Assembly (NCBI RefSeq): GCF_051020975.1
Contig: NW_027478159.1
Span: 4,108,501 to 4,172,500, forward strand
From: Osmia lignaria lignaria
Taxonomy: Eukaryota; Arthropoda; Insecta; Hymenoptera; Megachilidae
Length of the DNA: 64,000 nt
Direction of reading: 5' to 3'
Positions 36,301-48,623 of this stretch are shown here, piece by piece. Numbering within the stretch: the first letter of the stretch is position 1; each line of letters opens with the position of its first letter. A program made the position numbers and the translations under genes. Below the pieces are notes generated by a model. That model did no database searches, had not been told where the DNA came from, and saw nothing but the letters and a program-made list of their open reading frames with translations.

Positions 36301-38338
36301 CAGCTTAGCTGTGCAGAAGAAGAACAACAAGAAGAAGAAATATCTCGAAATATGTCCGTCAGGCCCCTTCCCTTGAGATAAATCTGCAAATATCTCGGAA
36401 ACGAAGCGAGGTATGGCAAAATGTTAAGAGACCTTTTTTGTAGAGAATTAAGTTTCCTACTTTTTATGTTCTATGATATTTTTTGATCAGATGCGTAGTT
36501 CTCGAGATATATCAAGATATCTAAAAGTTCCGAAGCCGCACCAACATAATAGAGATACAGAAACACCGTGGCCCCTTTCTTTGAGATAACTCTGCACTAT
36601 TGCGAGCTGCAAATGCCACTTCCAGCTTAGCTGTGCAGAAGAAGAACAAGAAGAAGAAGAAATATCTCGAAATATGTCCGTCAGGCCCCTTCCCTTGAGA
36701 TAAATCTGCAAATATCTCGGAAACGAAGAGAGCTATGGCAAAATGTTAAGAGACCTTTTTTGTAGAGAATTAAGTTTCCTACTTTGTATGTTCTATGATA
36801 TTTTTTGATTAGATGCGTAGTTCTCGAGATATATCAAGATATTTAAAAGTTCCGAAGCCGCACCAACATAATAGAGATACAGAAACACCGTGGCCCCTTT
36901 CTTTGAGATAACTCTGCACTATTGCGAGCTGCAAATGCCACTTCCAGCTTAGCTGTGCAGAAGAAGAACAACAAGAAGAAGAAATATCTCGAAATATGTC
37001 CGTCAGGCCCCTTCCCTTGAGATAAATCTGCAAATATCTCGGAAACGAAGCGAGCTATGGCAAAATGTTAAGAGACCTTATTTGCAGAGAATTAAGTTTC
37101 CTACTTTTTATGTTCTATGATATTTTTTGATCAGATGCGTAGTTCTCGAGATATATCAAGATATTTAAAAGTTCCGAAGCCGCACCAACATAATAGAGAT
37201 ACAGAAACACCGTGGCCCCTTTCTTTGAGATAACTCTGCACTATTGCGAGCTGTAAATGCCACTTCCAGCTTAGCTGTGCAGAAGAAGAACAACAAGAAG
37301 AAGAAATATCTCGAAATATGTCCGTCAGGCCCCTTCCCTTGAGATATATCTGCAAATATCTCGGAAACGAAGCGAGCTATGGCAAAATGTTAAGAGACCT
37401 TTTTTGTAGAGAATTAAGTTTCCTACTTTTTATGTTCTATGATATTTTTTGATCAGATGCGTAGTTCTCGAGATATATCAAGATATTTAAAAGTTCCGAA
37501 GCCGCACCAACATAATAGAGATACAGAAACACCGTGGCCCCTTTCTTTGAGATAACTCTGCACTATTGCGAGCTGCAAATGCCACTTCCAGCTTAGCTGT
37601 GCAGAGGAAGAACAACAAGAAGAAGAAATATCTCGAAATATGTCCGTCAGGCCAGTTCCTTTGAGCTGAATCTGCAAATATCTCGGAAACGAAGCGAGCT
37701 ATGGCAAAATGTTAAGAGACGTTTTTTATAGAGAATTATGTTTCCTACAATTTATGTTCTATGATATTTTTTGATCAGAAGCGTAGTTTTCGAGATATAT
37801 CGAGATATTTAAAAGTTCCGAAGCCGCACCAACATAATAGGGATACAGAAACACCGTGGCCCCTTTCTTTGAGATAACTCTGCACTAGTGCGAGCCGCAA
37901 ATGCCACTTCCAGCTTAGCTGTGCAGAAGAAGAACAACAAGAAGAAGAAATATCTCGAAATATGTCCGTCAGGCCCCTTCCCTTGAGATAAATCTGCAAA
38001 TATCTCGGAAACGAAGCGAGCTATGGCGAAATGTTAAGAGACCTTTTTTGTAGAGAATTAAGTTTCCTACTTTTTATGTTCTATGATATTTTTTGATCAG
38101 ATGCGTAGTTCTCGAGATATATCAAGATATTTAAAAGTTCCGAAGCCGCACCAACATAATAGAGATACAGAAACACCGTGGCCCCTTTCTTTGAGATAAC
38201 TCTGCACGATTGCGAGCTGTAAATGCCACTTCCAGCTTAGCTGTGCAGAAGAAGGACAACAAGAAGAAGAAATATCTCGAAATATGTCCGTCAGGCCCCT
38301 TCCCTTGAGATAAATCTGCAAATATCTCGGAAACGAAG
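27391..38338 (+). repeat. 34-monomer block (10,948 bp), right copy of a large tandem duplication
   Basis: Partner of 16,740-27,390. It retains the type C unit (29,303-29,624, marked gaggaagaacagcaag) that the left copy lacks but the block at 8.3-15.7 kb has, so here it matches that older block at an unbroken offset of 18,032 bp (56 units) from about 9,339 to about 15,200. The left junction lies between 27,307 and 27,391. The right end is at 38,255-38,339, where cgagctatgg becomes agagctatgg. Confidence 0.86.
36709..38318 (+). repeat. Five-monomer higher-order repeat, copy 2
   Basis: Copy of 25,761-27,370 carried by the large block duplication (offset 10,948). It is followed directly by another complete five-unit copy, so P5 is joined to P1 at about 38,319. 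This fixes the true length of the higher-order unit as 1,610 bp. Confidence 0.88.
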
Positions 38339-39928
38339 AGAGCTATGGCAAAATGTTAAGAGACCTTTTTTGTAGAGAATTAAGTTTCCTACTTTGTATG
38401 TTCTATGATATTTTTTGATTAGATGCGTAGTTCTCGAGATATATCAAGATATTTAAAAGTTCCGAAGCCGCACCAACATAATAGAGATACAGAAACACCG
38501 TGGCCCCTTTCTTTGAGATAACTCTGCACTATTGCGAGCTGCAAATGCCACTTCCAGCTTAGCTGTGCAGAAGAAGAACAACAAGAAGAAGAAATATCTC
38601 GAAATATGTCCGTCAGGCCCCTTCCCTTGAGATAAATCTGCAAATATCTCGGAAACGAAGCGAGCTATGGCAAAATGTTAAGAGACCTTATTTGCAGAGA
38701 ATTAAGTTTCCTACTTTTTATGTTCTATGATATTTTTTGATCAGATGCGTAGTTCTCGAGATATATCAAGATATTTAAAAGTTCCGAAGCCGCACCAACA
38801 TAATAGAGATACAGAAACACCGTGGCCCCTTTCTTTGAGATAACTCTGCACTATTGCGAGCTGTAAATGCCACTTCCAGCTTAGCTGTGCAGAAGAAGAA
38901 CAACAAGAAGAAGAAATATCTCGAAATATGTCCGTCAGGCCCCTTCCCTTGAGATATATCTGCAAATATCTCGGAAACGAAGCGAGCTATGGCAAAATGT
39001 TAAGAGACCTTTTTTGTAGAGAATTAAGTTTCCTACTTTTTATGTTCTATGATATTTTTTGATCAGATGCGTAGTTCTCGAGATATATCAAGATATTTAA
39101 AAGTTCCGAAGCCGCACCAACATAATAGAGATACAGAAACACCGTGGCCCCTTTCTTTGAGATAACTCTGCACTATTGCGAGCTGCAAATGCCACTTCCA
39201 GCTTAGCTGTGCAGAGGAAGAACAACAAGAAGAAGAAATATCTCGAAATATGTCCGTCAGGCCAGTTCCTTTGAGCTGAATCTGCAAATATCTCGGAAAC
39301 GAAGCGAGCTATGGCAAAATGTTAAGAGACGTTTTTTATAGAGAATTATGTTTCCTACAATTTATGTTCTATGATATTTTTTGATCAGAAGCGTAGTTTT
39401 CGAGATATATCGAGATATTTAAAAGTTCCGAAGCCGCACCAACATAATAGGGATACAGAAACACCGTGGCCCCTTTCTTTGAGATAACTCTGCACTAGTG
39501 CGAGCCGCAAATGCCACTTCCAGCTTAGCTGTGCAGAAGAAGAACAACAAGAAGAAGAAATATCTCGAAATATGTCCGTCAGGCCCCTTCCCTTGAGATA
39601 AATCTGCAAATATCTCGGAAACGAAGCGAGCTATGGCGAAATGTTAAGAGACCTTTTTTGTAGAGAATTAAGTTTCCTACTTTTTATGTTCTATGATATT
39701 TTTTGATCAGATGCGTAGTTCTCGAGATATATCAAGATATTTAAAAGTTCCGAAGCCGCACCAACATAATAGAGATACAGAAACACCGTGGCCCCTTTCT
39801 TTGAGATAACTCTGCACGATTGCGAGCTGTAAATGCCACTTCCAGCTTAGCTGTGCAGAAGAAGGACAACAAGAAGAAGAAATATCTCGAAATATGTCCG
39901 TCAGGCCCCTTCCCTTGAGATAAATCTG
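38319..39928 (+). repeat. Five-monomer higher-order repeat, copy 3
   Basis: Tandem with the preceding copy at exactly 1,610 bp. P1 marks are at about 38,394-38,420, P2 cttatttgcag at about 38,689, P3 C-type end near 39,270, P4 near 39,385 and P5 gaaggacaac near 39,862. It is followed by a C-type unit with aagctccg (40,029 region) and a unit marked aaggagaac. Confidence 0.88.
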
Positions 39929-40572
39929 CAAATATCTCGGAAACGAAGCGAGCTATGGCGAAATGTTAAGAGACCTTTTTTGTAGAGAATTAAGTTTCCT
40001 ACTTTTTATGTTCTATGATATTTTTTGATCAGATGCGTAGTTCTCGAGATATATCAAGATATTTAAAAGCTCCGAAGCCGCACCAACATAATAGAGATAC
40101 AGAAACACCGTGGCCCCTTTCTTTGAGATAACTCTGCACTATTGCGAGCTGCAAATGCCACTTCCAGCTTAGCTGTGCAGAGGAAGAACAACAAGAAGAA
40201 GAAATATCTCGAAATATGTCCGTCAGGCCAGTTCCTTTGAGCTGAATCTGCAAATATCTCGGAAACGAAGCGAGCTATGGCAAAATGTTAAGAGACGTTT
40301 TTTATAGAGAATTATGTTTCCTACAATTTATGTTCTATGATATTTTTTGATCAGAAGCGTAGTTTTCGAGATATATCGAGATATTTAAAAGTTCCGAAGC
40401 CGCACCAACATAATAGGGATACAGAAACACCGTGGCCCCTTTCTTTGAGATAACTCTGCACTAGTGCGAGCCGCAAATGCCACTTCCAGCTTAGCTGTGC
40501 AGAAGGAGAACAACAAGAAGAAGAAATATCTCGAAATATGTCGGTCAGGCCCCTTCCCTTGAGATATATCTG

Positions 40573-41860
40573 CAAATATCTCGGAAACGAAGCGAGCTAT
40601 GGCAAAATGTTAAGAGACCTTTTTTGTGGAGAATTATGCTTGCTACAATTTATGTTCTATGATATTTTTTGATCAGAAGCGTAGTTTTCGAGATACATCG
40701 AGATATTTAAAAGTTCCGAAGCCGCACCAACATAATAGAGATACAGAAACACCGTGGCCCCTTTCTTTGAGATAACTCTGCACTAGTGCGAGCCGCAAAT
40801 GCCAGTTCCAGCTTAGCTGTGCAGAAGAAGAACAACAAGAAGAAGAAATATCTCGAAATATGTCCGTCAGGCCCCTTCCCTTGAGATAAATCTGCAAATA
40901 TCTCGGAAACGAAGCGAGCTATGGCAAAATGTTAAGAGACCTTTTTTGTAGAGAATTAAGTTTTCTACTTTTTATGTTCTATGATATTTTTTGATCAGAT
41001 GCGTAGTTCTCGAGATATATGAAGATATTTAAAAGCTCCGAAGCCGCACCAACATAATAGAGATACAGAAACACCGTGGCCCTTTTCTTTGAGATAACTC
41101 TGCACTATTGCGAGCTGCAAATGCCACTTCCAGCTTAGCTGTGCAGAGGAAGAACAACAAGAGGAAGAAATATCTCGAAATATGTCCGTCAGGCCAGTTC
41201 CTTTGAGCTGAATCTGCAAATATCTCGGAAACGAAGCGAGCTATGGCAAAATGTTGAGAGACGTTTTTTATAGAGAATTATGTTTCCTACAATTTATGTT
41301 CTATGATATTTTTTGATCAGAAGCGTAGTTTTCGAGATATATCGAGATATTTAAAAGTTCCGAAGCCGCACCAACATAATAGGGATACAGAAACACCGTG
41401 GCCCCTTTCTTTGAGATAACTCTGCACTAGTGCGAGCCGCAAATGCCAGTTCCAGCTTAGCTGTGCAGAAGAAGAACAACAAGAAGAAGAAATATCTCGA
41501 AATATGTCCGTCAGGCCCCTTCCCTTGAGATAAATCTGCAAATATCTCGGAAACGAAGCGAGCTATGGCAAAATTTTAAGAGACCTTTTTTGTAGAGAAT
41601 TAAGTTTCCTACTTTTTATGTTCTATGATATTTTTCGATCAGAGGCGTAGTTCTCGAGATATATCAAGATATTTAAAAGTTCCGAAGCCGCACCAACATA
41701 ATAGAGATACAGAAACACCGTGGCCCCTTTCTTTGAGATAACTCTGCACGATTGCGAGCTGGAAATGCCACTTCCAGTTTAGCTGTGCAGAAGAAGAACA
41801 ACAAGAAGAAGAAATATCTCGAAATATGTCCATCAGGACCCTTCCCTTGAGATAAATCTG
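40573..41860 (+). repeat. Four-monomer block, left copy
   Basis: Units Q1 (gtggagaattatgcttgctac, atacatcgag, gccagttcc), Q2 (type C with atatgaag, aagctccg, cccttttctt, aagaggaag), Q3 (gttgagagacg, type B with gccagttcc) and Q4 (attttaagag, cgatcagaggcg, acgattgcgagctgg, gtccatcaggaccc). Related sets are at 2,899-4,186 and 51,845-53,132. Confidence 0.88.
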
Positions 41861-43148
41861 CAAATATCTCGGAAACGAAGCGAGCTATGGCAAAATGTTA
41901 AGAGACCTTTTTTGTGGAGAATTATGCTTGCTACAATTTATGTTCTATGATATTTTTTGATCAGAAGCGTAGTTTTCGAGATACATCGAGATATTTAAAA
42001 GTTCCGAAGCCGCACCAACATAATAGAGATACAGAAACACCGTGGCCCCTTTCTTTGAGATAACTCTGCACTAGTGCGAGCCGCAAATGCCAGTTCCAGC
42101 TTAGCTGTGCAGAAGAAGAACAACAAGAAGAAGAAATATCTCGAAATATGTCCGTCAGGCCCCTTCCCTTGAGATAAATCTGCAAATATCTCGGAAACGA
42201 AGCGAGCTATGGCAAAATGTTAAGAGACCTTTTTTGTAGAGAATTAAGTTTTCTACTTTTTATGTTCTATGATATTTTTTGATCAGATGCGTAGTTCTCG
42301 AGATATATGAAGATATTTAAAAGCTCCGAAGCCGCACCAACATAATAGAGATACAGAAACACCGTGGCCCTTTTCTTTGAGATAACTCTGCACTATTGCG
42401 AGCTGCAAATGCCACTTCCAGCTTAGCTGTGCAGAGGAAGAACAACAAGAGGAAGAAATATCTCGAAATATGTCCGTCAGGCCAGTTCCTTTGAGCTGAA
42501 TCTGCAAATATCTCGGAAACGAAGCGAGCTATGGCAAAATGTTGAGAGACGTTTTTTATAGAGAATTATGTTTCCTACAATTTATGTTCTATGATATTTT
42601 TTGATCAGAAGCGTAGTTTTCGAGATATATCGAGATATTTAAAAGTTCCGAAGCCGCACCAACATAATAGGGATACAGAAACACCGTGGCCCCTTTCTTT
42701 GAGATAACTCTGCACTAGTGCGAGCCGCAAATGCCAGTTCCAGCTTAGCTGTGCAGAAGAAGAACAACAAGAAGAAGAAATATCTCGAAATATGTCCGTC
42801 AGGCCCCTTCCCTTGAGATAAATCTGCAAATATCTCGGAAACGAAGCGAGCTATGGCAAAATTTTAAGAGACCTTTTTTGTAGAGAATTAAGTTTCCTAC
42901 TTTTTATGTTCTATGATATTTTTCGATCAGAGGCGTAGTTCTCGAGATATATCAAGATATTTAAAAGTTCCGAAGCCGCACCAACATAATAGAGATACAG
43001 AAACACCGTGGCCCCTTTCTTTGAGATAACTCTGCACGATTGCGAGCTGGAAATGCCACTTCCAGTTTAGCTGTGCAGAAGAAGAACAACAAGAAGAAGA
43101 AATATCTCGAAATATGTCCATCAGGACCCTTCCCTTGAGATAAATCTG
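41861..43148 (+). repeat. Four-monomer block, right tandem copy (1,288 bp)
   Basis: Repeats 40,573-41,860 at exactly 1,288 bp, including the private gcttgctac (about 40,628 and 41,916), the single-base variant ttttctact and attttaagag (about 41,573 and 42,861). The related sets at 2.9-4.2 kb and 51.8-53.1 kb are single, so this duplication is local and probably recent. Confidence 0.9.
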
Positions 43149-44929
43149 CAAATATCTCGGAAACGAAGCGAGCTATGGCAAAATGTTAAGAGACCTTTTT
43201 TGTAGAGAATAATGTTTCCTACAATTTACGTTCTATGATATTTTTTGATGAGAAGCGTAGTTTTCGAGATATATCGAGATATTTAAAAGTTCCGAAGCCG
43301 CACCAACATAATAGAGATACAGAAACACCGTCGCCCCTCTCTTTGAGATAACTCTGCACTATTGCGACCTGCAAATGCCACTTCCAGCTCAGCTGTGCAG
43401 AAGAAGAACAACAAGAAGAAGAAATATCTCGAAATATGTCCGTCAGGCCCCTTCCCTTGAGATAAATCTGCAAATATCTCGGAAACGAAGCGAGCTATGG
43501 CAAAATGTTAAGAGACCGTTTTTGTAGAGAATTAAGTTTCCTACTTTTTATGTTCTATGATATTTTTTGATCAGATGCGTGGTTCTCGAGATATATCAAG
43601 ATATTTAAAAGTTCCGAAGCCGCACCAACATAATAGAGATACAGAAACACCGTGGCCCCTTTGTTAGAGATAACTCTGCACTATTGCGAGCTGCAAATGC
43701 CACTTCCAGCTTAGCTGTGCAGAAGAAGAACAACAAGAAGAAGAAATATCTCGAAATATGTCCGTCAGGCCCCTTCCCTTGAGATATATCTGCAAATATC
43801 TCGGAAACGAAGCGAGCTATGGCAAAATGTTAAGAGACCTTTTTTGTAGAGAATTATGTTTCCTACAATTTATGTTCTATGATATTTTTTGATCAGAAGC
43901 GTAGTTTTCGAGATATATCGAGATATTTAAAAGTTCCGAAGCCGCACCAACATAATAGAGATACAGAAACACCGTGGCCCCTTTCTTTGAGATAACTCTG
44001 CACTAGTGCGAGCTGCAAATGCCACTTCCAGCTTAGCTGTGCAGAAGAAGAACAACAAGAAGAAGAAATATCTCGAAATATGTCCGTCAGGCCCCTTCCC
44101 TTGAGATAAATCTGCAAATATCTCGGAAACGAAGCGAGCTATGGCAAAATGTTAAGAGACCTTTTTTGTAGAGAATTAAGTTTCCTACTTTTTATGTTCT
44201 ATGATATTTTTTGATCAGATGCGTAGTTCTCGAGATATATCAAGATATTTAAAAGTTCCGAAGCCGCACCAACATAATAGAGATACAGAAACACCGTGGC
44301 CCCTTCCTTTGAGATAACTCTGCACTATTGCGAGCTGCAAATGCCACTTCCAGCTTAGCTGTGCAGAGGAAGAACAACAAGAAGAAGAAGTATCTCGAAA
44401 TATGTCCGTCAGGCCCGTTCCTTTGAGCTGAATCTGCAAATATCTCGGAAACGAAGCGAGCTATGGCAAAATGTTAAGAGACGTTTTTTGTAGAGAATTA
44501 TGTTTCCTACAATTTATGTTCTATGATATTTTTCGATCAGAAGCGTAGTTTTCGAGATATATCGAGATATTTAAAAGTTCCGAAGCCGCACCAAGATAAT
44601 AGAGATACAGAAACACCGTGGCTCCTTTCTTTGAGATAACTCTGCACTAGTGCGAGCCGCAAATGCCACTTCCAGCTTAGCTGTGCAGAAGAAGAACAAC
44701 AAGAAGAAGAAATATCTTGAAATATGTCCGTCAGGCCCCTTCCCTTGAAATAAATCTGCAAATATCTCGGAAACGAAGCGAGCTATGGCAAAATGCTAAG
44801 AGACCTTTTTTGTAGAGAATTAAGTTTCCTACTTTGTATGTTCTATGATATTTTTTGATTAGATGCGTAGTTCTCGAGATATATCAAGATATTTAAAAGT
44901 TCCGAAGCCGCACCAACATAATAGAGATA

Positions 44930-47900
44930 CAGAAACACCGTGGCCCCTTTCTTTGAGATAACTCTGCACTATTGCGAGCTGCAAATGCCACTTCCAGCTT
45001 AGCTGTGCAGAAGAAGAACAACAAGAAGAAGAAATATCTCGAAATATGTCCGTCAGGCCCCTTCCCTTGAGATATATCTGCAAATATCTCGGAAACGAAG
45101 CGAGCTATGGCAAAATGTTAAGAGACCTTTTTTGTAGAGAATTAAGTTTCCTACTTTTTATGTTCTATGATATTTTTTGATCAGATGCGTAGTTCTCGAG
45201 ATATATCAAGATATTTAAAAGTTCCGAAGCCGCACCAACATAATAGAGATACAGAAACACCGTGGCCCCTTTCTTTGGGATAACTCTGCACTATTGCGAG
45301 CTGCGAATGCCACTTCCAGCTTAGCTGTGCAGAGGAAGAACAACAAGAAGAAGAAATATCTCGAAATATGTCCGTCAGGCCAGTTCCTTTGAGCTGAATC
45401 TGCAAATATCTCGGAAACGAAGCGAGCTATGGCAAAATGTTAAGAGACGTTTTTTATAGAGAATTATGTTTCCTACAATTTATGTTCTATGATATTTTTT
45501 GATCAGAAGCGTAGTTTTCGAGATATATCGAGATATTTAAAAGTTCCGAAGCCGCACCAACATAATAGGGATACAGAAACACCGTGGCCCCTTTCTTTGA
45601 GATAACTCTGCACTAGTGCGAGCCGCAAATGCCACTTCCAGCTTAGCTGTGCAGAAGAAGAACAACAAGAAGAAGAAATATCTCGAAATATGTCCGTCAG
45701 GCCCCTTCCCTTGAGATAAATCTGCAAATATCTCGGAAACGAAGCGAGCTATGGCGAAATGTTAAGAGACCTTTTTTGTAGAGAATTAAGTTTCCTACTT
45801 TTTATGTTCTATGATATTTTTTGATCAGATGCGTAGTTCTCGAGATATATCAAGATATTTAAAAGTTCCGAAGCCGCACCAACATAATAGAGATACAGAA
45901 ACACCGTGGCCCCTTTCTTTGAGATAACTCTGCACGATTGCGAGCTGTAAATGCCACTTCCAGCTTAGCTGTGCAGAAGAAGGACAACAAGAAGAAGAAA
46001 TATCTCGAAATATGTCCGTCAGGCCCCTTCCCTTGAGATAAATCTGCAAATATCTCGGAAACGAAGAGAGCTATGGCAAAATGTTAAGAGACCTTTTTTT
46101 GTAGAGAATTAAGTTTCCTACTTTGTATGTTCTATGATATTTTTTGATTAGATGCGTAGTTCTCGAGATATATCAAGATATTTAAAAGTTCCGAAGCCGC
46201 ACCAACATAATAGAGATACAGAAACACCGTGGCCCCTTTCTTTGAGATAACTCTGCACTATTGCGAGCTGCAAATGCCACTTCCAGCTTAGCTGTGCAGA
46301 AGAAGAACAACAAGAAGAAGAAATATCTCGAAATATGTCCGTCAGGCCCCTTCCCTTGAGATAAATCTGCAAATATCTCGGAAACGAAGCGAGCTATGGC
46401 AAAATGTTAAGAGACCTTATTTGCAGAGAATTAAGTTTCCTACTTTTTATGTTCTATGATATTTTTTGATCAGATGCGTAGTTCTCGAGATATATCAAGA
46501 TATTTAAAAGTTCCGAAGCCGCACCAACATAATAGAGATACAGAAACACCGTGGCCCCTTTCTTTGAGATAACTCTGCACTATTGCGAGCTGTAAATGCC
46601 ACTTCCAGCTTAGCTGTGCAGAAGAAGAACAACAAGAAGAAGAAATATCTCGAAATATGTCCGTCAGGCCCCTTCCCTTGAGATATATCTGCAAATATCT
46701 CGGAAACGAAGCGAGCTATGGCAAAATGTTAAGAGACCTTTTTTGTAGAGAATTAAGTTTCCTACTTTTTATGTTCTATGATATTTTTTGATCAGATGCG
46801 TAGTTCTCGAGATATATCAAGATATTTAAAAGTTCCGAAGCCGCACCAACATAATAGAGATACAGAAACACCGTGGCCCCTTTCTTTGAGATAACTCTGC
46901 ACTATTGCGAGCTGCAAATGCCACTTCCAGCTTAGCTGTGCAGAGGAAGAACAACAAGAAGAAGAAATATCTCGAAATATGTCCGTCAGGCCAGTTCCTT
47001 TGAGCTGAATCTGCAAATATCTCGGAAACGAAGCGAGCTATGGCAAAATGTTAAGAGACGTTTTTTATAGAGAATTATGTTTCCTACAATTTATGTTCTA
47101 TGATATTTTTTGATCAGAAGCGTAGTTTTCGAGATATATCGAGATATTTAAAAGTTCCGAAGCCGCACCAACATAATAGGGATACAGAAACACCGTGGCC
47201 CCTTTCTTTGAGATAACTCTGCACTAGTGCGAGCCGCAAATGCCACTTCCAGCTTAGCTGTGCAGAAGAAGAACAACAAGAAGAAGAAATATCTCGAAAT
47301 ATGTCCGTCAGGCCCCTTCCCTTGAGATAAATCTGCAAATATCTCGGAAACGAAGCGAGCTATGGCGAAATGTTAAGAGACCTTTTTTGTAGAGAATTAA
47401 GTTTCCTACTTTTTATGTTCTATGATATTTTTTGATCAGATGCGTAGTTCTCGAGATATATCAAGATATTTAAAAGTTCCGAAGCCGCACCAACATAATA
47501 GAGATACAGAAACACCGTGGCCCCTTTCTTTGAGATAACTCTGCACGATTGCGAGCTGTAAATGCCACTTCCAGCTTAGCTGTGCAGAAGAAGGACAACA
47601 AGAAGAAGAAATATCTCGAAATATGTCCGTCAGGCCCCTTCCCTTGAGATAAATCTGCAAATATCTCGGAAACGAAGCGAGCTATGGCGAAATGTTAAGA
47701 GACCTTTTTTGTAGAGAATTAAGTTTCCTACTTTTTATGTTCTATGATATTTTTTGATCAGATGCGTAGTTCTCGAGATATATCAAGATATTTAAAAGCT
47801 CCGAAGCCGCACCAACATAATAGAGATACAGAAACACCGTGGCCCCTTTCTTTGAGATAACTCTGCACTATTGCGAGCTGCAAATGCCACTTCCAGCTTA

Positions 47901-48470
47901 GCTGTGCAGAGGAAGAACAACAAGAAGAAGAAATATCTCGAAATATGTCCGTCAGGCCAGTTCCTTTGAGCTGAATCTGCAAATATCTCGGAAACGAAGC
48001 GAGCTATGGCAAAATGTTAAGAGACGTTTTTTATAGAGAATTATGTTTCCTACAATTTATGTTCTATGATATTTTTTGATCAGAAGCGTAGTTTTCGAGA
48101 TATATCGAGATATTTAAAAGTTCCGAAGCCGCACCAACATAATAGGGATACAGAAACACCGTGGCCCCTTTCTTTGAGATAACTCTGCACTAGTGCGAGC
48201 CGCAAATGCCACTTCCAGCTTAGCTGTGCAGAAGGAGAACAACAAGAAGAAGAAATATCTCGAAATATGTCGGTCAGGCCCCTTCCCTTGAGATATATCT
48301 GCAAATATCTCGGAAACGAAGCGAGCTATGGCAAAATGTTAAGAGACCTTTTTTGTGGAGAATTATGCTTCCTACAATTTATGTTCTATGATATTTTTTG
48401 ATCAGAAGCGTAGTTTTCGAGATACATCGAGATATTTAAAAGTTCCGAAGCCGCACCAACATAATAGAGA
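44930..48470 (+). repeat. 3,543-bp tandem duplication, left copy
   Basis: Eleven units plus one base. It contains the private marks tttgggataac with gctgcgaatg (about 45,276-45,307), the T7 unit at 46,047-46,369, and one complete five-monomer repeat. All recur exactly 3,543 bp downstream. The start lies between relative 128 and 214 of unit 44,759-45,080, deduced from the hybrid junction unit 48,302-48,623. Confidence 0.9.
46047..46369 (+). repeat. 323-bp monomer with one extra T
   Basis: The T6 run after agagacc is T7 near 46,093-46,099. All units from here on are shifted by one base. The same insertion recurs once, at 49,590-49,912, 3,543 bp further on. Confidence 0.93.
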
Positions 48471-48623
48471 TACAGAAACACCGTGGCCCCTTTCTTTGAG
48501 ATAACTCTGCACTATTGCGAGCTGCAAATGCCACTTCCAGCTTAGCTGTGCAGAAGAAGAACAACAAGAAGAAGAAATATCTCGAAATATGTCCGTCAGG
48601 CCCCTTCCCTTGAGATATATCTG
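48302..48623 (+). repeat. Hybrid monomer, junction of the 3,543-bp duplication
   Basis: The left half (gtggagaattatgcttcctac, atacatcgag) equals unit 51,845-52,166 at the right end of the duplication. The right half (attgcgagctgc, cttgagatatatctg) equals unit 44,759-45,080 at its start. Both parents are still present on either side, making this a textbook tandem-duplication junction. The breakpoint is between 48,429 and 48,515. Confidence 0.9.

Noticed and set aside
16740..38338. Assembly error as the sole cause of the large duplications
   Set aside because: The two copies differ by a real internal unit and the junction units are clean hybrids, which favours a true event; raw long reads would still be needed to exclude it.
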